Source: Saxidomus purpurata
Lineage: Eukaryota; Mollusca; Bivalvia; Venerida; Veneridae
Assembly: GCA_022818135.1 (NCBI GenBank)
Contig: JAFMSR010000016.1
Location: 4,559,721 to 4,623,720 of the forward strand
DNA length: 64,000 nt
Direction: 5' to 3'
In this document: piece after piece, positions 12,641 to 25,809 of the stretch
Layout of the letters: every line of letters starts with the position of its first letter
Numbering within the stretch: position 1 is the stretch's first letter
Program-made: the position numbers and the translations under genes
Notes under the pieces: model-generated
Told to the model about the DNA's origin: nothing
Database searches by the model: none
Seen by the model: the letters and a program-made list of their open reading frames with translations, nothing else

Positions 12641-12726
12641 CGCAATACACGAATATATGACATTGCAACATGAGCACGGGCTTGCAAATCCAGCGACGAA
12701 TTATGATGTATTGAATCCCGAACAAG
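12641..12726 (+). CDS. Gene A exon 7, ITAM-like tyrosine motif
   Basis: 86 nt, acceptor GTTTTTCAG, donor CAAG/GTATAT. It encodes HEYMTLQ, a 12-residue gap counted from YMTL, then NYDVLNPEQ: two YxxL motifs spaced as YxxL-x12-YxxL. The same spacing is kept in gene B. The canonical ITAM gap is 6-8; a 12-residue gap is known in FcgammaRIIA. SH2 docking after Src-family phosphorylation is inferred. Confidence 0.75.
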
Positions 12727-13949
12727 GTATATTCTCATTGAACAAACACTCTTACTTTGCGACTTCTTTTATCTCGAAGAATGTCTCGTTAATCTCTGCA
12801 CCCTATTTAAGGCAGAGAAAATATGTACATGAACATTTAAAAGTAAAACATGCAAATAGAAAAGTAACCAATTTTATTCATATTAGTATCGAAGATAAAA
12901 AACTGTGTTGGCAAAAGAATGATTTCAATTACTTTGAAATAGTGCAATTTTGGTAGTATTTTCCAAGTTATGTGCTTAGCTAAGCGAAAATCTATATTTT
13001 TATCATAACTTGTAGAGTAAGCTGGTTTTGGAAATTCAGGCAAATTCACAGATATTCCTATCATGGTAAACTATTTTATTCGCCACTCCTTTAATGTCAT
13101 TATATTACGAAATTGTTGTAACATGTGAGCAACGTATGACCAAAAATGTCCAAAACACATTCATAGTGTCAAGGTTGTGTACGTGTTCTAAAGACTTAGA
13201 AACGAGATGGAATAATACAGAAGTGTAGAGTGTTAGTCAGCGGCGAGAATGTGAATATCATATAAGTTTGTTTAGTATATGTCTGATTTATTTGCATTCT
13301 AAAAAACAGGTTCAGTGTTCTAACGAGTTGTAAGTCTGATGAGTTTTTTTGTAATTATCAAAGTATGTTTCCCAAGTTTTACGACATATGTAACAGTTGT
13401 TAAGCCAATGATTTTGACCAAAAAACGTGTTATGAACCTTTATTAGAAATGAATACTTATATATTGTGACGGGATAAATTCGTGGAAGTAGCAGTTTTCA
13501 AACTGAAAAACTACACAATTATATCATTTAACAGAATTCTAAAATATGTTTTATTAAATCCATAAACTACTGTTCAAACGTAAATGCAAAAAATTGATAA
13601 TTTCTTTTTGAAAAAGATCAGTTACAAAAGATGCATCAGTATTTTACATATATAGAAGTAGAATCGAATTCATGGCTATGATCAACAATTAATTGTTGAA
13701 TTTCATGATTCAGTCATATCATAATAAACTATGTCTTATTTCCATGACTTGGATATGGACTGATATTCAATATAAAATGAAGCTAATATCATTCTCATTT
13801 CTATTATGTAGCAAACTTTCTATGAAATGGATAAGCTTGTACTAAGGACACAACGTCAATATGCTAATTTTCATTTTGTAATGTTTTAAAAAGATCTGAA
13901 AGTACAAATATTTTTGTGTAGTAAGACTGATTCAAAGTTTCTTTTCTAG

Positions 13950-14005
13950 AAGCGCAAATCACGGACTCATCCTATGAGGACATTGAAAGAGACCAGTTGA
14001 AATAG
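13950..14005 (+). CDS. Gene A exon 8, terminal exon
   Basis: Acceptor CTTTTCTAG, encodes EAQITDSSYEDIERDQLK then TAG at 14003-14005. It holds a third tyrosine in SSYEDI. Gene B exon 8 aligns (SSYVNVEQEQL then TAA), so the stop position is conserved between the two genes. Confidence 0.8.
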
Positions 14006-15590
14006 GGTCGTGTTAAAGGATCACTGTATGACAATTATGACATAAAGAAAAAATTGTACATTTTAATGGTGTATGAATAGACATTAGCAAGGCATGTACA
14101 TATATTATAACAGTGTAATGAAGAACAGAGAAAACCGACCAAGTTATCGCACATTGACATTTCGGGTTGAACAAAATGGACAAACTGTAATTTGATTTAT
14201 GTTTACTCTCCCATGTTTATCACTTTATACTGTATGTTTAAAGGCCAAATCGAATTGTCTTTTAAATCTGGAATTGCTACTAAGAAATACAGTTTGAAAC
14301 TGGCTTCTAAAACTTTACAATAGCCATGGAGTATTTCGCTGTTTGAAATACTAATGCAGAAAAATAACTGACCGTTTTTGTATTTCCTTAGATTGACCTG
14401 GGTGGGCTTTTTGTCCTACTTTCGCTTAATTGCATGTTGTTAACCGTCAGAGATAATTTGCACATTGGCAATCAGAAGAAAAATTATTTCAACTATAATT
14501 CAAGAAGGCATGCTTATTCATGTATAACCTATGTACAGCCTCTTTCTGGGAGACTTATGTAAAATTACAAAGATATTTGAAAACTGGGAAACCTACTTTC
14601 ATTTTTGAAAATGCAAAATATACTTTCTAAATTCTTTAATAAAACTCAAATTTTCAATTCGTCGCAGTATGTCATACTTTTCCTACTGTAAAGACGTCAG
14701 TTACAGTTCCAGATTTAAAAGAAAAATTCGATTTGGTCTTAGTAATGGACCTTTAACTTAATCATGATAAATTACTTTTGTACATAAAAAACAATCACAG
14801 ACTTTCGATCAGCAAACAAAATGCCTTCAATAGTATTTATACATGTTCTATGTTATCACTATATGGATACTTTATTCCAATGATATACGATATGGTTTAT
14901 TCATACAAGCCACCGAGAGTGTGTTTGTCATAGTCATATTATCGTTACATGTAGCATGTGCATTTATTGTCAAATTTTACAACACGTGGAGCATTATGTG
15001 GTTTTGTTGTCAGGTGATTTACTCGTTTGGGGCTGGAAAATACTATTGAATTTTGACGGATTCATAAACTACTCTTACTACAGAGCAGATGATCTGCAAA
15101 ATGTTGAATCAAGAATTAACAAAGATACCCGAATCTGACAGGGTGATCTGTTATTTCATATCACTATAATATTTGTATTCTGATCGATATATTAAGCTGT
15201 TCTGATAAACTGTTTTAGTGTCACTTTTGTATATATTTCAGTTTTTGTAATGATATATTAATTTGATACTGTAACTGTTGGACAGTTGTAATGCAATTTT
15301 ATATTTTGTGCTTCAAATAGTATGTTTTATATACCTCGTCTGAAAAATAAAAACAATAATATAGAGGAAACGGGTATTATGTCGAAATGTCAACAAAACA
15401 TTTTACATCATGTTTTTAAGTTCAAATATTAAGAATGCATGTTTTTACGATACAGTGTTTGGATCTAAATCTGCATGGATATGAGACTTTATAGAAATTG
15501 TAAGTTAGATGCAAGCTCATAATGTTGATAATATTTTATAATTAAACTATGTACAAGTCAATCTCAAGAAATAAATAAGTGTTTCTTATA
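14006..15590. other. Gene A 3' flank
   Basis: 3'UTR and flank of gene A. The first AATAAA after the stop is at 14638-14643; others lie near 15344 and 15570. Short open frames at 14843-15138 show no recognised domain. The last part (AAATAAATAAGTGTTTCTTATATAG) resembles the first 45 bases of the window, which suggests the window begins in the 3' flank of another copy. Confidence 0.5.
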
Positions 15591-17448
15591 TAGCCATTTA
15601 CTGCCTTGAACATCGGCGTATTTGCCGATGACCAAAGGGATAGTGCTGGCTTTATAAAAGTAAATCACCTTTAATCTATTTTGTGTCTGTTTGCCCAGGC
15701 TTATAGCTGCAAGAATGTTCAAACTGGCAGAGAGGTAGAAACGCTGATTCCTTTACCAAGTTATCTAGAGAATCAGTTTCGGTAAATATTGCATTCTCTT
15801 TAATTTAGCAAAAGCCATCATGCAATGTTTAACAGTTATGTTATACATATTTTGTTTAAAATTCTTACATTAACACTACCCTACAAAATATAGGACAAGG
15901 AAGTGAGATCAGAATGAATTATTCAAACATTCACACGAACAATTTTACACTACGATACAAAGTTTGTAAATAAGGCGTTCCAAATACAAGTGTAGCAACT
16001 TTATCACCCGCCGCATGAACGAATTATAAACGGATGAACTTTAGCCACTACGGGAGAACTCGTCCTTGAGCACATGTCTTATACACGTCGTTTGAATGAA
16101 AGGAGCATTTGATCTAAGTTTTCGTGAAATTCCTGAATTGGCCAAGAGATAGAGTCTCAGGATCTTTTACCCGAATGTGAAACATTGACTTGATCTTGAG
16201 CTGATGCATTTTAGAACATCGATGAGAAAAATATAAATTTTCACCATTGTTTCGTAAAATTCTGTTTTTTTAGTGTTGATGGAGACATGAAGTGGACACG
16301 AAAAACTAAATACCCCATTTTTATGCAATTGACCTCAAACCAGAGTGGTTTTTAACATGTGTTCTTGCAGATTATCTCGAGTGAATAAATATTAGGCCCA
16401 AGTTAAATAAAATTATTCAATGCATTAAGGACGAACAGAGTGAACACAAAAAGGCAAGGGTCGAATATTTTACCTTAATATGTAGTGACCTTGAGATGAC
16501 ATATTTGTGACAAGTGTTCTGCAAGATGTTTCAATAAGATGAGCAAATGAAATAAGTTAAATGAAATCCTTCAAGTTCTAGAACAGGAACGATGTGTGTC
16601 CTTGGGCAAACAAACTTCAAAATGCAAAGCGCATGAGCCCTAAACCATTCAGTAGTGGCATTTCTGTGCGTACATGGGTCCGTACGTCTAATTCAGACAA
16701 ATATGAATTTGACATTATTATCTGTCAGCAAGCTGTGTTTCGAACCTGAGTTCAGATAAAGTTCATAACCGGAAGCAAACTCATAGGTGGTTTCTTTTAA
16801 CTTGTGTAATATATGTATACCGAAAATAGTTACACATTTTAGAGGAATTGTTATGCTGTATGTTTAATTGAATTCATTAAAAATTACGTCAAGGGCTGTG
16901 AGTTTACGTCAAGGGCCATTGATTTTTTTTCTTATTTAGCTATAGTGCTACAAGTGTTATATAAGTGTAGACATTTCGTTTTCCATGAAAGAAAATAAAT
17001 TTACAACTACATGCACATGTCTGTACATAATGCAAGAAGTTAAAAGTGTAACATTAATAAAGGTAATACAAGACCTACCTGAAAATAGATTTTGATAAAG
17101 ATGCAAACGTCGAACACTTTACTTAAACCTTTCAGATAAGGTCCTAGTTAAGATTTGAACGTCAAGAACTGTCCTCTAACAGCGTTTTTGGAGCTACACA
17201 TTGCACGTAATCCAGATTTCGTATAAAAGCAACCTTTGATATATTTTAAATATATAATTAATGTGTAAAGGACTTTTTAAACTTCCTCTTTTTACATTGA
17301 GATACAGGTTGTACTAAAATATATTTTACCTGTAGGACATTATAGAGCACCTCATTTAAAGTTACCTTTATTGACAAGTGCTAGTATTTTATTTAGGAAT
17401 TTACTTTGGTACATGTAAATAAAATAACCAACCATTTATGCGGACACT
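15591..17448. other. 5' flank of gene B, second copy of the duplicated segment
   Basis: Aligns with about 45-1840 through many conserved blocks (CGATGAC..AGGGATAGTG, ACTTTAATTGACAAGTG-like and TTTACTTTG runs just before exon 1). It lacks the SINE of the first copy. Divergence by many small substitutions and indels shows the duplication is not very recent. No gene seen. Confidence 0.6.
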
Positions 17449-17488
17449 ATGTTGACGTTGCTTGGATTTTTGCTTCTACATTTTGGAA
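17449..17488 (+). CDS. Gene B exon 1, signal peptide
   Basis: Encodes MLTLLGFLLLHFG plus one base before GTAAGT (phase 1). Same length and donor as exon 1 of A and C. The core is hydrophobic, though His replaces Leu near the end. Confidence 0.75.
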
Positions 17489-18016
17489 GTAAGTCAACCG
17501 TTCATAGTGCTTGTTGATTTGTATTTATTATGTTGTTTAAATTCTTTTAGCTGCTAAAGGGTGCAATGTAGAATGCTATGCGTATAAAAAGAATTTAACT
17601 TTTGACATAATTTGAAAAATACAGATCAAGGGAACGATTACATATTGTTACGAATGTAAATACTTGTATACCATTGAAGTTGATTTTATGGCCGTAAGTA
17701 GTTTACATTTTCTGTCCTTGGACAACTTTTAAACTTCAGTATTTTGATATGACAGAAATATGTTGTTTATATCGATAGTATCAAATAATCTTTCTTTAGT
17801 TCACTCTATAAACAAGTTGGCTGCTTTAAAAAACAGCGAATAATAGTATTGCACAACGTGAGATCGCCTATAATCTATTGCAAAGTTCTAAAAATAGGAT
17901 AAAAGCTGTGATGATTTACAAGTGCTGAAAAGAAACTCGCTTTACTAGGTGACACCCAAGGGCGCACAATCCACACATACTTTAAGCCTTAACACGTGAA
18001 AGGTACTTTACGTATA

Positions 18017-18119
18017 GGTTATAGGTCTATATTACAGGAATAAACAAATTTATTGCGAGGGAGCGTTAGCGAACCGATGCAATAAGTTTTTTTATTTCTG
18101 TAATATGGACCTATAACCG
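18017..18119. mobile_element. Foldback MITE
   Basis: Arms GGTTATAGGTC.ATATTACAG and its inverse CTGTAATATGGACCTATAACC flank a short loop. A partial relative lies at about 11243-11315 in gene A intron 4 (TTATAGGTCCATATTACAGG). Confidence 0.55.
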
Positions 18120-18444
18120 GCTTACAGTTTCCCATCTACAGGCAATATTTGTATTGAAATATATAGAGATTAAGGGCGGAGCTTAGCTCTGTGATGTTAC
18201 AGTCTCACTTATTGGAAAAATAAGTGAAATAATTATTTTCATATTGGAGATTTTGAGTCAATATGGAGAATACAATTAGCTTTTTTGAATGAAATAGGGG
18301 CATTTGATTGAATTGGAAAGTAGGGCAAACTGTAAACTTGGTAATGTTAACTAGTACATGTAGACCTTTGAACATTTCAAATATGCGTAACTGATCGGAA
18401 GGTAAAACACCGATTAAAGGTTAAAGAGCTGCGAAAGTAATTAA

Positions 18445-18615
18445 GAAATAATCTATGTCTTGGAGTGCTTTATCGAAATTGAAGCATTCCCCCGGAGGCG
18501 ATGTGCCTGGCGGAATAATTCACGAGGGCGAAGCCCGAGTGAATTATTACGCAGGCACATTACCGACGGTAAATGCTTCATTTTCGATAAAGCACTGCAA
18601 GCCATAGTTTATTTC
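18445..18615. mobile_element. Foldback MITE with about 45-bp inverted arms
   Basis: GAAATAATCTATG then GGAGTGCTTTATCGAAA at the left and TTTCGATAAAGCACTGCAAG then CATAGTTTATTTC at the right form imperfect inverted repeats around a palindromic GC-rich centre. A half copy is at 45515-45580 (TTTTATCGAAATTGAAGCATT). Confidence 0.6.
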
Positions 18616-19197
18616 GATTTTTATAAGCCGAATTTATGAAAACTTTCGTAAAAACTAGGGACTTTTTTCAATAGAAATATACCAAAGGCATATTAGAATA
18701 TAGATTAAAATCCAACTTCACATCATATCAGCATATCTTTTCCTGTTTTAACAAAGTTAATGCATACTGTTTTTGCATGAATTGCTCCTTATAGAAAAGT
18801 AAAATCTCAATTAAATCTCAATGAGTTTTAATATCAACCCTTAATTTACAAAATCATTTTAAATTGCCTGAGATGATAATAATAATAATTCATGGCACAG
18901 TGGATTTAAAGATCTCATTCAACGTACCCTTCGATTATCAAACATACAACAGGCAATGTCAAAAATGTGTGTTTTCGTTCTTTTGAATTTATAATTGTTA
19001 AAAGAAATTGAGAGCTTTTATTATCTGAATTTAAATAACTGCTATAGAAATTTCCTTATATGATCGTTCGGCGAAGCCTTATTACGCTCGGTTTTGACGA
19101 GAAGTTGATAGACCTTTCAACAGCCTATAAAATGACAGTAGAAAGTGGAAAATATTTTTGGATTGAAAAATTTACACTGAAAGCCAACCCAAAAAGG

Positions 19198-19752
19198 CAC
19201 AGACACTTGGGTTCAGGAGAGCGATTCTGGCCCAATTGTGTCTATCTTGTATTTTTTTTTTCATATTCACATACTATAAGAACTCAGTATACACACTGAA
19301 CAGGTTTAGTCACTCAACGGAAACATTTAAAAAAAAATTTTTTTTTCACTATATGTCTCTATAAACCACAAGATACCAGACTCCAATGGTGGAAAAATGA
19401 CTACTTCGTTCAATTCATGATGCATTTCAAGAATCCACATTACACCTTACGAAAACTTACCGGTGCCTATCAGTAGTCTATATGTTTACCTCTTCGTACA
19501 CAAAGTCGTTGGAGCTGACATTCTCATTTTCAAAAAGAAAACCGACACAAATTTCAAAAACTACCTGTATTTTGGAGCTGGTTACTGTTGATGTCGAATA
19601 GCTCCCGGTCGTGTATTAGCGCAGTTTTGAGCCAGACACCAAATTGCGCTTACGAATACAGGAATTGTTATTATCATCTCACCTGGCGCCAAATTCAACC
19701 GCTCTAGCGACGGTGTGTACTATAAAGGTTTTACGAAAGTTTAGATTAAAGT
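19198..19752 (+). repeat. Left long terminal inverted repeat
   Basis: Inverted partner of 23257-23808. Homology runs from CACAGACACTTGGG inward to GTTTAGATTAAAGT and then stops abruptly. The many ORFs inside both arms are mirror images of each other and not genes. Confidence 0.8.
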
Positions 19753-20639
19753 GTTTTTAAAAGTTTTACGAAAAGATTGAGAGAGTCGAATGCTTGTTTC
19801 TTGGTACATATTGTTGACAGTATTAAATCAGACAAATGTAAAATTGAACGAAATGCATAAAGCATGCAAAAATATACAATAAAAGGGACCACACTGGAAA
19901 TAAGAGCTTGCTCTTTAATTATTGTGTTATCCTTAGTATTTGGTACTGAAAAATACATACATATATTCAACTTCGTGCCGTAGCGCAAAAGAGTGTCCCC
20001 TTACAAGAGTATAGATACCTATTATTATTGGTCAGCTAGCTGCAGGGAGTACCAGAAGTCATTTAAACAACTAACGTAGATGTGTGGAATTAACTTGTCA
20101 ATAAAGCTTCACAATGCTTGGAGAAAATGTGTAGGGATAGCTCTAACAATGCACTGATTGGTCATCTAGTCGCATCGGATTTTGCAATTCATTAAACATA
20201 TGTTACGTGGTTGCGTGTACTTAAAAATGTCCCTTTTACAACGAAATCAACCTTGCCTCAGTCTTACTTTGGCATAAGTGAGTTTGATTTAGTTTTATCA
20301 TAATTATTTAATTCAATATATACATAAATACATGTACACAAAACAGACATATGACACAACAAAACAAAAGCAAGTGGGTAAGGGCCACAAGTTCAAGCAA
20401 CATTAATGGACGGCCTTCCGTTATTCGTAGAATTTTTAGAGAAAGAGATCCGCATTAAAAATAACGATAACAGTCTCAAAAACATTCCTACACTAACAAA
20501 AACGGTACTGACAAATATGATATTTCGGATGAAGAAAAGGCTTATTGTTTAAACGAGCATTTTACTTCCATTTAAACAGTCGATGCAGCGGCAACTCAAT
20601 TACCAAATTTTATTCGTAAAACTGAAAAAAGTTCGTCGT

Positions 20640-22560
20640 CATTTACCATTCACCCTCAAACAATTATAGACATCCTGTCTACATAAACTTTAAACAAAGC
20701 TGTAGGACCAGATGAAATCAGTCATACGATTCTTAAACTCACGGTAGTATCTGTTTTCTGCTATGTATTTTATTGATCTGTTTAAGATGGTGTTTATCCT
20801 AATATTTGGAAATTCGCAAAAGTCATACCACTTCTTACAAAGGGAGATGAAAATATACCTTCTAATCATAGACCTATATCATTAATAAGCTGTATAAGAA
20901 ATGCCATGGAACGAGTAATTTACAAACAACATTATAATCATCTTCACCCTCACCATTTGATCTATCCATTACAATCAGGTTTTCGTCCATGACACTCAAC
21001 CGTATACCAGCTTATAGACATTTATCTATCAACAAATATGTGAATCATTTGATAATGTTCAAGCAATCGAGTCTGGCATTTGGTTTACTTTTTAAATTTA
21101 AACAGTTTGGTTTAAACGATGAACTCCTTCAATGGATTAATGATTATCAGTATATCCCTGACCATAAACAATCAGTTTTTATTTGTTCCGCAACATCCGA
21201 GGTATTGAATACTTCAGCTTGTGTTCCACAGGGCTCAGCCCTTGACCCCCTACTTTTTTCATTTACGTCAACATTAAAAAGTTACATTGCCGAAAACCTA
21301 CTAATTATCTTTTACTCTTTTTAGCTAATGACAATTCTTTGGCAGTTTCGTCGAAAGATATTAAAGTGACATTATGCACATTTTTTTAAAGTAAAATTCC
21401 AGCTGAAATAGATGTGTGTAAAAGGGTAGAGGAAATAATAACTTTTGACCAAATACAACAAACTTTTCCTGCTACCAGTACGAAATAATAACTTTCCAAA
21501 TATGACTTTTCCTATTTTGACTGGGAGAGTCAATTTAAGAAATAAACAAATGCATGTCGGAGTTGCTTCCCTTCCACTGCCGAGCAACACTAATAACACA
21601 AGGGAGATCACTGCCTAGGAAGGAATTATTATTTTATTAGTCCATTTCTTTAATTTCTAAGGCACCAACTTCAAATATTAATGCGACATTATCATTAGTT
21701 TAACACATTTAAATGCACAGCTACCGAAAATTGCTTTTATAAAACTGTCACAAAAAATACACTATGTGCAGTAAGATCAGCATAATGTCACTTTAACTAC
21801 ATAGAAACAACTATAAACCATTTACTTCAAACAATCAATGATTGGTCAAAGCAGTGGCTAGTAAATTTTTATCCTAATAAAACTGAAGTTATGTGTTCTC
21901 ATCCAACACCAATAATAAACCAACACTTTTATTTAATGATGTTTCACTGAACTTCGTCGACAATCATTAACATATTGGGTTATCATTGTCGTCCGATTTA
22001 AAGTGACATACAGTATTGATATTGTTAAAATTTCAGCTTCAAAGGTTCTGGGCTCTGTGCGTTCTTTCAAATTTAGATTAATCGGATTTATACATAGTAT
22101 ATGTATATACATGCATGTCCAATTTTAGAATATGCTTCTGTAGTCTGGGATGGTTGCACGGTTTATGAACACAATTCTTTGAAACAGTTGCAATATGAAG
22201 CCACCCGAGTTGTCACAGGCCCCCACGATCAGTTTCAATGGAACGCTTATTAAAAATATAGGCTGGGTATCACTTGTTACACGCAAAATAAAAAAAGTTA
22301 TTCTTTATAAAGAAAAATATGGAGTTTTACCTGACTACTTGCAACATATTTTCCCATTAACTGTGTCTGAAACAACTCGTTATTCTCTAAGAAATGACGA
22401 AAACGTTACTACAATAGCTAGCCATACACTAATATATTTTATTATGCATCATTTTTACCATCTTCTGTTGAATTATGGAACTCATTTGAATTCGAAATTC
22501 GAAACTCGGTATTTTTAAGTATATTCAAGTCAAAAATTAAGAGAATAAATGGGACGTCCG
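20640..22560 (+). pseudogene. Decayed non-LTR retrotransposon (reverse transcriptase fragments)
   Basis: Broken frames show RT landmarks in order: AVGPDEISHTILKL near 20700, SNHRPISLIS near 20860, QSGFRP near 20975, VPQGSALDPLLF near 21220, a degenerate ANDNS in place of YADD near 21325, and ILEYASVVWDGCTVYE near 22125. This is the jockey/CR1-like order of RT motifs. Frameshifts, stops and a missing catalytic Asp show it is dead. It sits between the two long inverted repeats, so it inserted into or was captured by the DNA element. Confidence 0.75.
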
Positions 22561-23256
22561 TTTCTTGTTCTTGTAGTTTTTTTAAAAATGACAGTGTATT
22601 GTTTTTAGCGTTCTTTACATAAATCATCGTGCGTATTATTTTTTTTTGGTACCACGGTTTCTTCTTGTCCTTAAGACAAGACAACGTATAAAATCTTGTG
22701 AAATCGTCATCATTGATGAATGATCCATAATGAGTAAGACAGTATTTGAAACAGTTGACCTTTTATGCAGGTCGTTGAGAAAAGACGAAAGGTATTTTCA
22801 TGGTATTCAGGTGATCCTTTCAGGAGACTTTTATTAACCCCCCCCCACTATCAGACTATTTGCTGAGTGACTTCGGAAAAAGTGTTTTATGGAATCATTT
22901 CTTTTCTGCAATACCTCGCCATATTACCCTTAAAAATGCTCACATTGGTTTACAGTTAAGAATGATTCTCAAAGCACAGTGGATGCTTTAAAAACATCTA
23001 AGAAATAAGTTTTACCAAGTTATTTCTGTTATTTACAAATACAAGTTAAGACGTGCATAACCAAAAGGGTGGATTTATTATTTTTGACTAGGATAGTCAA
23101 AAAGGTTTTGACATTTCCTCTATAATTCAATGTTAACAAAACTGTTATACAGACCGTTATTTTTGATAATAACTATGGCAATGTTTATTATTCTAGGAGT
23201 ATAAATCTTTAATGTTTTATTTAAATGTATGATGGTCACTTTAAACGGTAATTATT

Positions 23257-23808
23257 ACTTTAATCTAAACTTTCGTAAAACCTTTATAGTACACACCGTC
23301 GCTAGAGCGGTTGAATTTGGCGCCAGGTGAGATGATAATAACAATTCCTGTATTCGTAAGCGCAATTTGGTGTCCGGCTCAAAACTGCGCTAATACACGA
23401 CCGGGAGCTATTCGACATCAATAGTAACCAGCTCCAAATTACAGGTAGTTTTTGAAATTTGTGTCGGTTTTCTTTTGAAAATGAGAATGTCAGCTCCAAC
23501 GACTTTGTGTACGAAGAGGTAAACATATAGACTACTGATAGGCACCGGTAAGTTTTCGTAAGGTGTAATGTGGATTCTTGAAATGCATCGTGAATTGAAC
23601 GAAGTAGTCATTTTTCCACCATTGGAGTCTGGTATCTTGTGGTTTATAGAGACATATAGTGAAAAAAATTTTTTTTTTAAATGTTTCCGTTGAGTGACTA
23701 AACCTGTTCAGTGTGTATACTGAGTTCCTATAGTATGTGAATATGAAAAAAAAATACAAGATAGACACAATTGGGCCAGAATCGCTCTCCTGAACCCAAG
23801 TGTCTGTG
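23257..23808 (-). repeat. Right long terminal inverted repeat
   Basis: Reverse complement of the left arm, ending CCCAAGTGTCTGTG, directly followed by the target duplication CAAAAAGG. The two arms differ by only scattered substitutions and small indels (552 versus 555 bp). Confidence 0.8.
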
Positions 23809-24057
23809 CAAAAAGGTTGATAACATACGTTTTCAGTCGTTCATGAATGGTTATGATATTTTATTACGTAAATAGTTAATATACATTAACGTGACATGTT
23901 GCTACATGTACCTCCATACTAATGTTTGTAGAGTAATTATTTTTTCTGAAAAATGGTCAATATTTCGAGTAACATATTTGATAAGTAAAACAAGGATAAA
24001 GTTTGTTTTCATGATATACATGTCACGAGACGCACTTAATAAAAGTTGAGGCGGACA

Positions 24058-24128
24058 TATGTATGCAGTCGGGTGAGCATCCGCCGTGAAAGCGAGGGGT
24101 CCCGGGTTCGCGTGCAGGTCAGAGTGCA
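24058..24128 (+). mobile_element. Relic of tRNA-like SINE head
   Basis: Aligns with the SINE head at 3748-3826 (CAGTCGGG.GAGCAT, GGTCCCGGGTTCG, TCAGAGTGCACATTTG), with the A-box part deleted. Its B box GGTTCGCG is in part better preserved than in the gene A copy. Confidence 0.5.
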
Positions 24129-24556
24129 CATTTGTTTTATCCTGTGACATTTGGCTTCTTCGTGCTGCATAAAAAAAACTTTACATGATTTTTTACTATG
24201 AAATCTAGCTACATGTACCCATCTCTTTCATATACTTAAATATCGGAAAGATAGTTCTTGTTTGTTTAGTGTATTTACTAATTCAGTCATGTCATTTTTC
24301 ATTTGTTGCACGGACAAGCATAGTATTAACTATTAAGTAACTTGCGAAAATGCTACTCGACAAAAGGCTTAAGGGTAATAACTATTTCATTCTATCTAAA
24401 TGTACTTAGCGCCGCAGTACTGCTGCTTAATTCAAAGTTAATGTACAACTACTTAAGTTCCTTCAGATGAATGAATTATCAAAAGTGTTACCATTGCTGC
24501 CCCGTTTGTAAACATAAAGTGACGTGGACTTCTGCGAACATATTTTTCCATTATAG

Positions 24557-24872
24557 TATTTGGTGGTGCAGAATGCTTTTTCATTTGCCCTTCAAACTGT
24601 ATGCTACCAGTAGAAAACGGAACAGAAGCCTGCAATTATATACATGGAGAGTGTTTACATGGCTGCCAGACAGGTTATGCTGGACCAAACTGTTCTGTTG
24701 AATGTCCACAAACGTGTGCCTCCTCTAACACCAGCGGCGTTGATGTCTGTAATGCAACATCAGAGGAATGTGTTTTTGGCTGTAAGGATGGTTCTTACGG
24801 GGCCCGTTGTGAAAAACAGTGTTCCGCCTTCGATAAAAACTGCAAGAGATGTTCTTCAAAAGGCGATAGCAG
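24557..24872 (+). CDS. Gene B exon 2, two EGF-like units
   Basis: 316 nt, same borders and phases as gene A exon 2. Encodes IFGGAECFFICPSNCMLP and two EGF-like units (ACNYIHGECLHGC..., VCNATSEECVFGC...), ending RCSSKGDSR then GTATCT. Cys positions are complete. Confidence 0.85.
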
Positions 24873-25809
24873 GTATCTTGAAATTATGAAAAAATGCAGT
24901 TTACACAGTTTTATAGTATACATTATTTAAATTTTGTATCCTTATTTCAATGATGTAAGCATACATGTTTTGTTGTGTATTTGCAAATATAAGCGTCGAG
25001 GAATTATAGCAGCAGCGGATTTTTTTGTTCTAAAATGAAGAGAAACACGTTTGCTGCAGGGTTATTTTGAAGTTTAATTATCAATGATATTTTGTTTTTT
25101 GAAGACCTGTGTTTTTTTTATTTGAAATCATGTCGAAGTGTTTCACTTCATGTAGCGTTTTTCGTAGAAGGTAAAGATAAAAATATACATTCTTCATACA
25201 TCATTTGTAGAGAATAAACCAAACGTCTCATTGCTTTATTTTTATATGAGTGAAACCAGCTCGAGAGAAAAAGAGAAATTTTACTAAAGACATTTCTTGA
25301 TATAACTACATGTAGTATACGGACAATTAATCATCTACATAGGAGATGCAAAATTGCAGACTTACATTTCAGTGCTATAGGGGTAATTCTATCACTTAAA
25401 AAAAGCTCCTATATACGAAAAGAAGGGTTTGAGCGTGATATACCTTAAAAAGTATATCAATCTAGGCGTCCGGAACTATTTTTGACTGCTGAAGATCCCT
25501 CGTGCGTAATTCTTACACAACATCTTCGAGCGCAAGTAATACGCTTGGCTTGGTATTGTTATGAATGATATAATATGATGTTAAACAAATTGCAATAAAC
25601 TTTTCTATACTTCTGGTATCACCTGCAATATCAGCAACATCAAAACAAAACGAATAGCGTTTTAATAGAGGAGTAAAATACAGCAGTCAAAATTTCACGG
25701 AATGCAAGGAATGCACGAAATTATACGAGTTCAACGCAGCTACTTCATATTAACGCAGCAAATAGTACCCCTTCGAATATTTTTTTTATCAAAATTAACG
25801 TGTTAGAAT

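Larger units (their letters stand above)
19198..23808. mobile_element. 4.6-kb element with about 553-bp inverted termini and 8-bp target duplication
   Basis: Left terminus 19198-19752 and right terminus 23257-23808 are inverted copies, nearly identical over their whole length, starting CACAGACACTTGGGTTCAGG. The perfect 8-bp direct repeat CAAAAAGG flanks both ends (19190-19197 and 23809-23816). The matching site upstream of gene A exon 2 (around 3445-3480) has no insert, so insertion followed the A/B duplication. An 8-bp duplication fits hAT, P or Merlin-type DNA transposons, but no transposase was found. The interior holds a decayed LINE. It may be a non-autonomous foldback element. Confidence 0.8.

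Noticed and set aside
23302..23768. Minus-strand frames in the right inverted arm
   Set aside because: They mirror plus-strand text of the left arm and have no domain; they are non-coding transposon ends.
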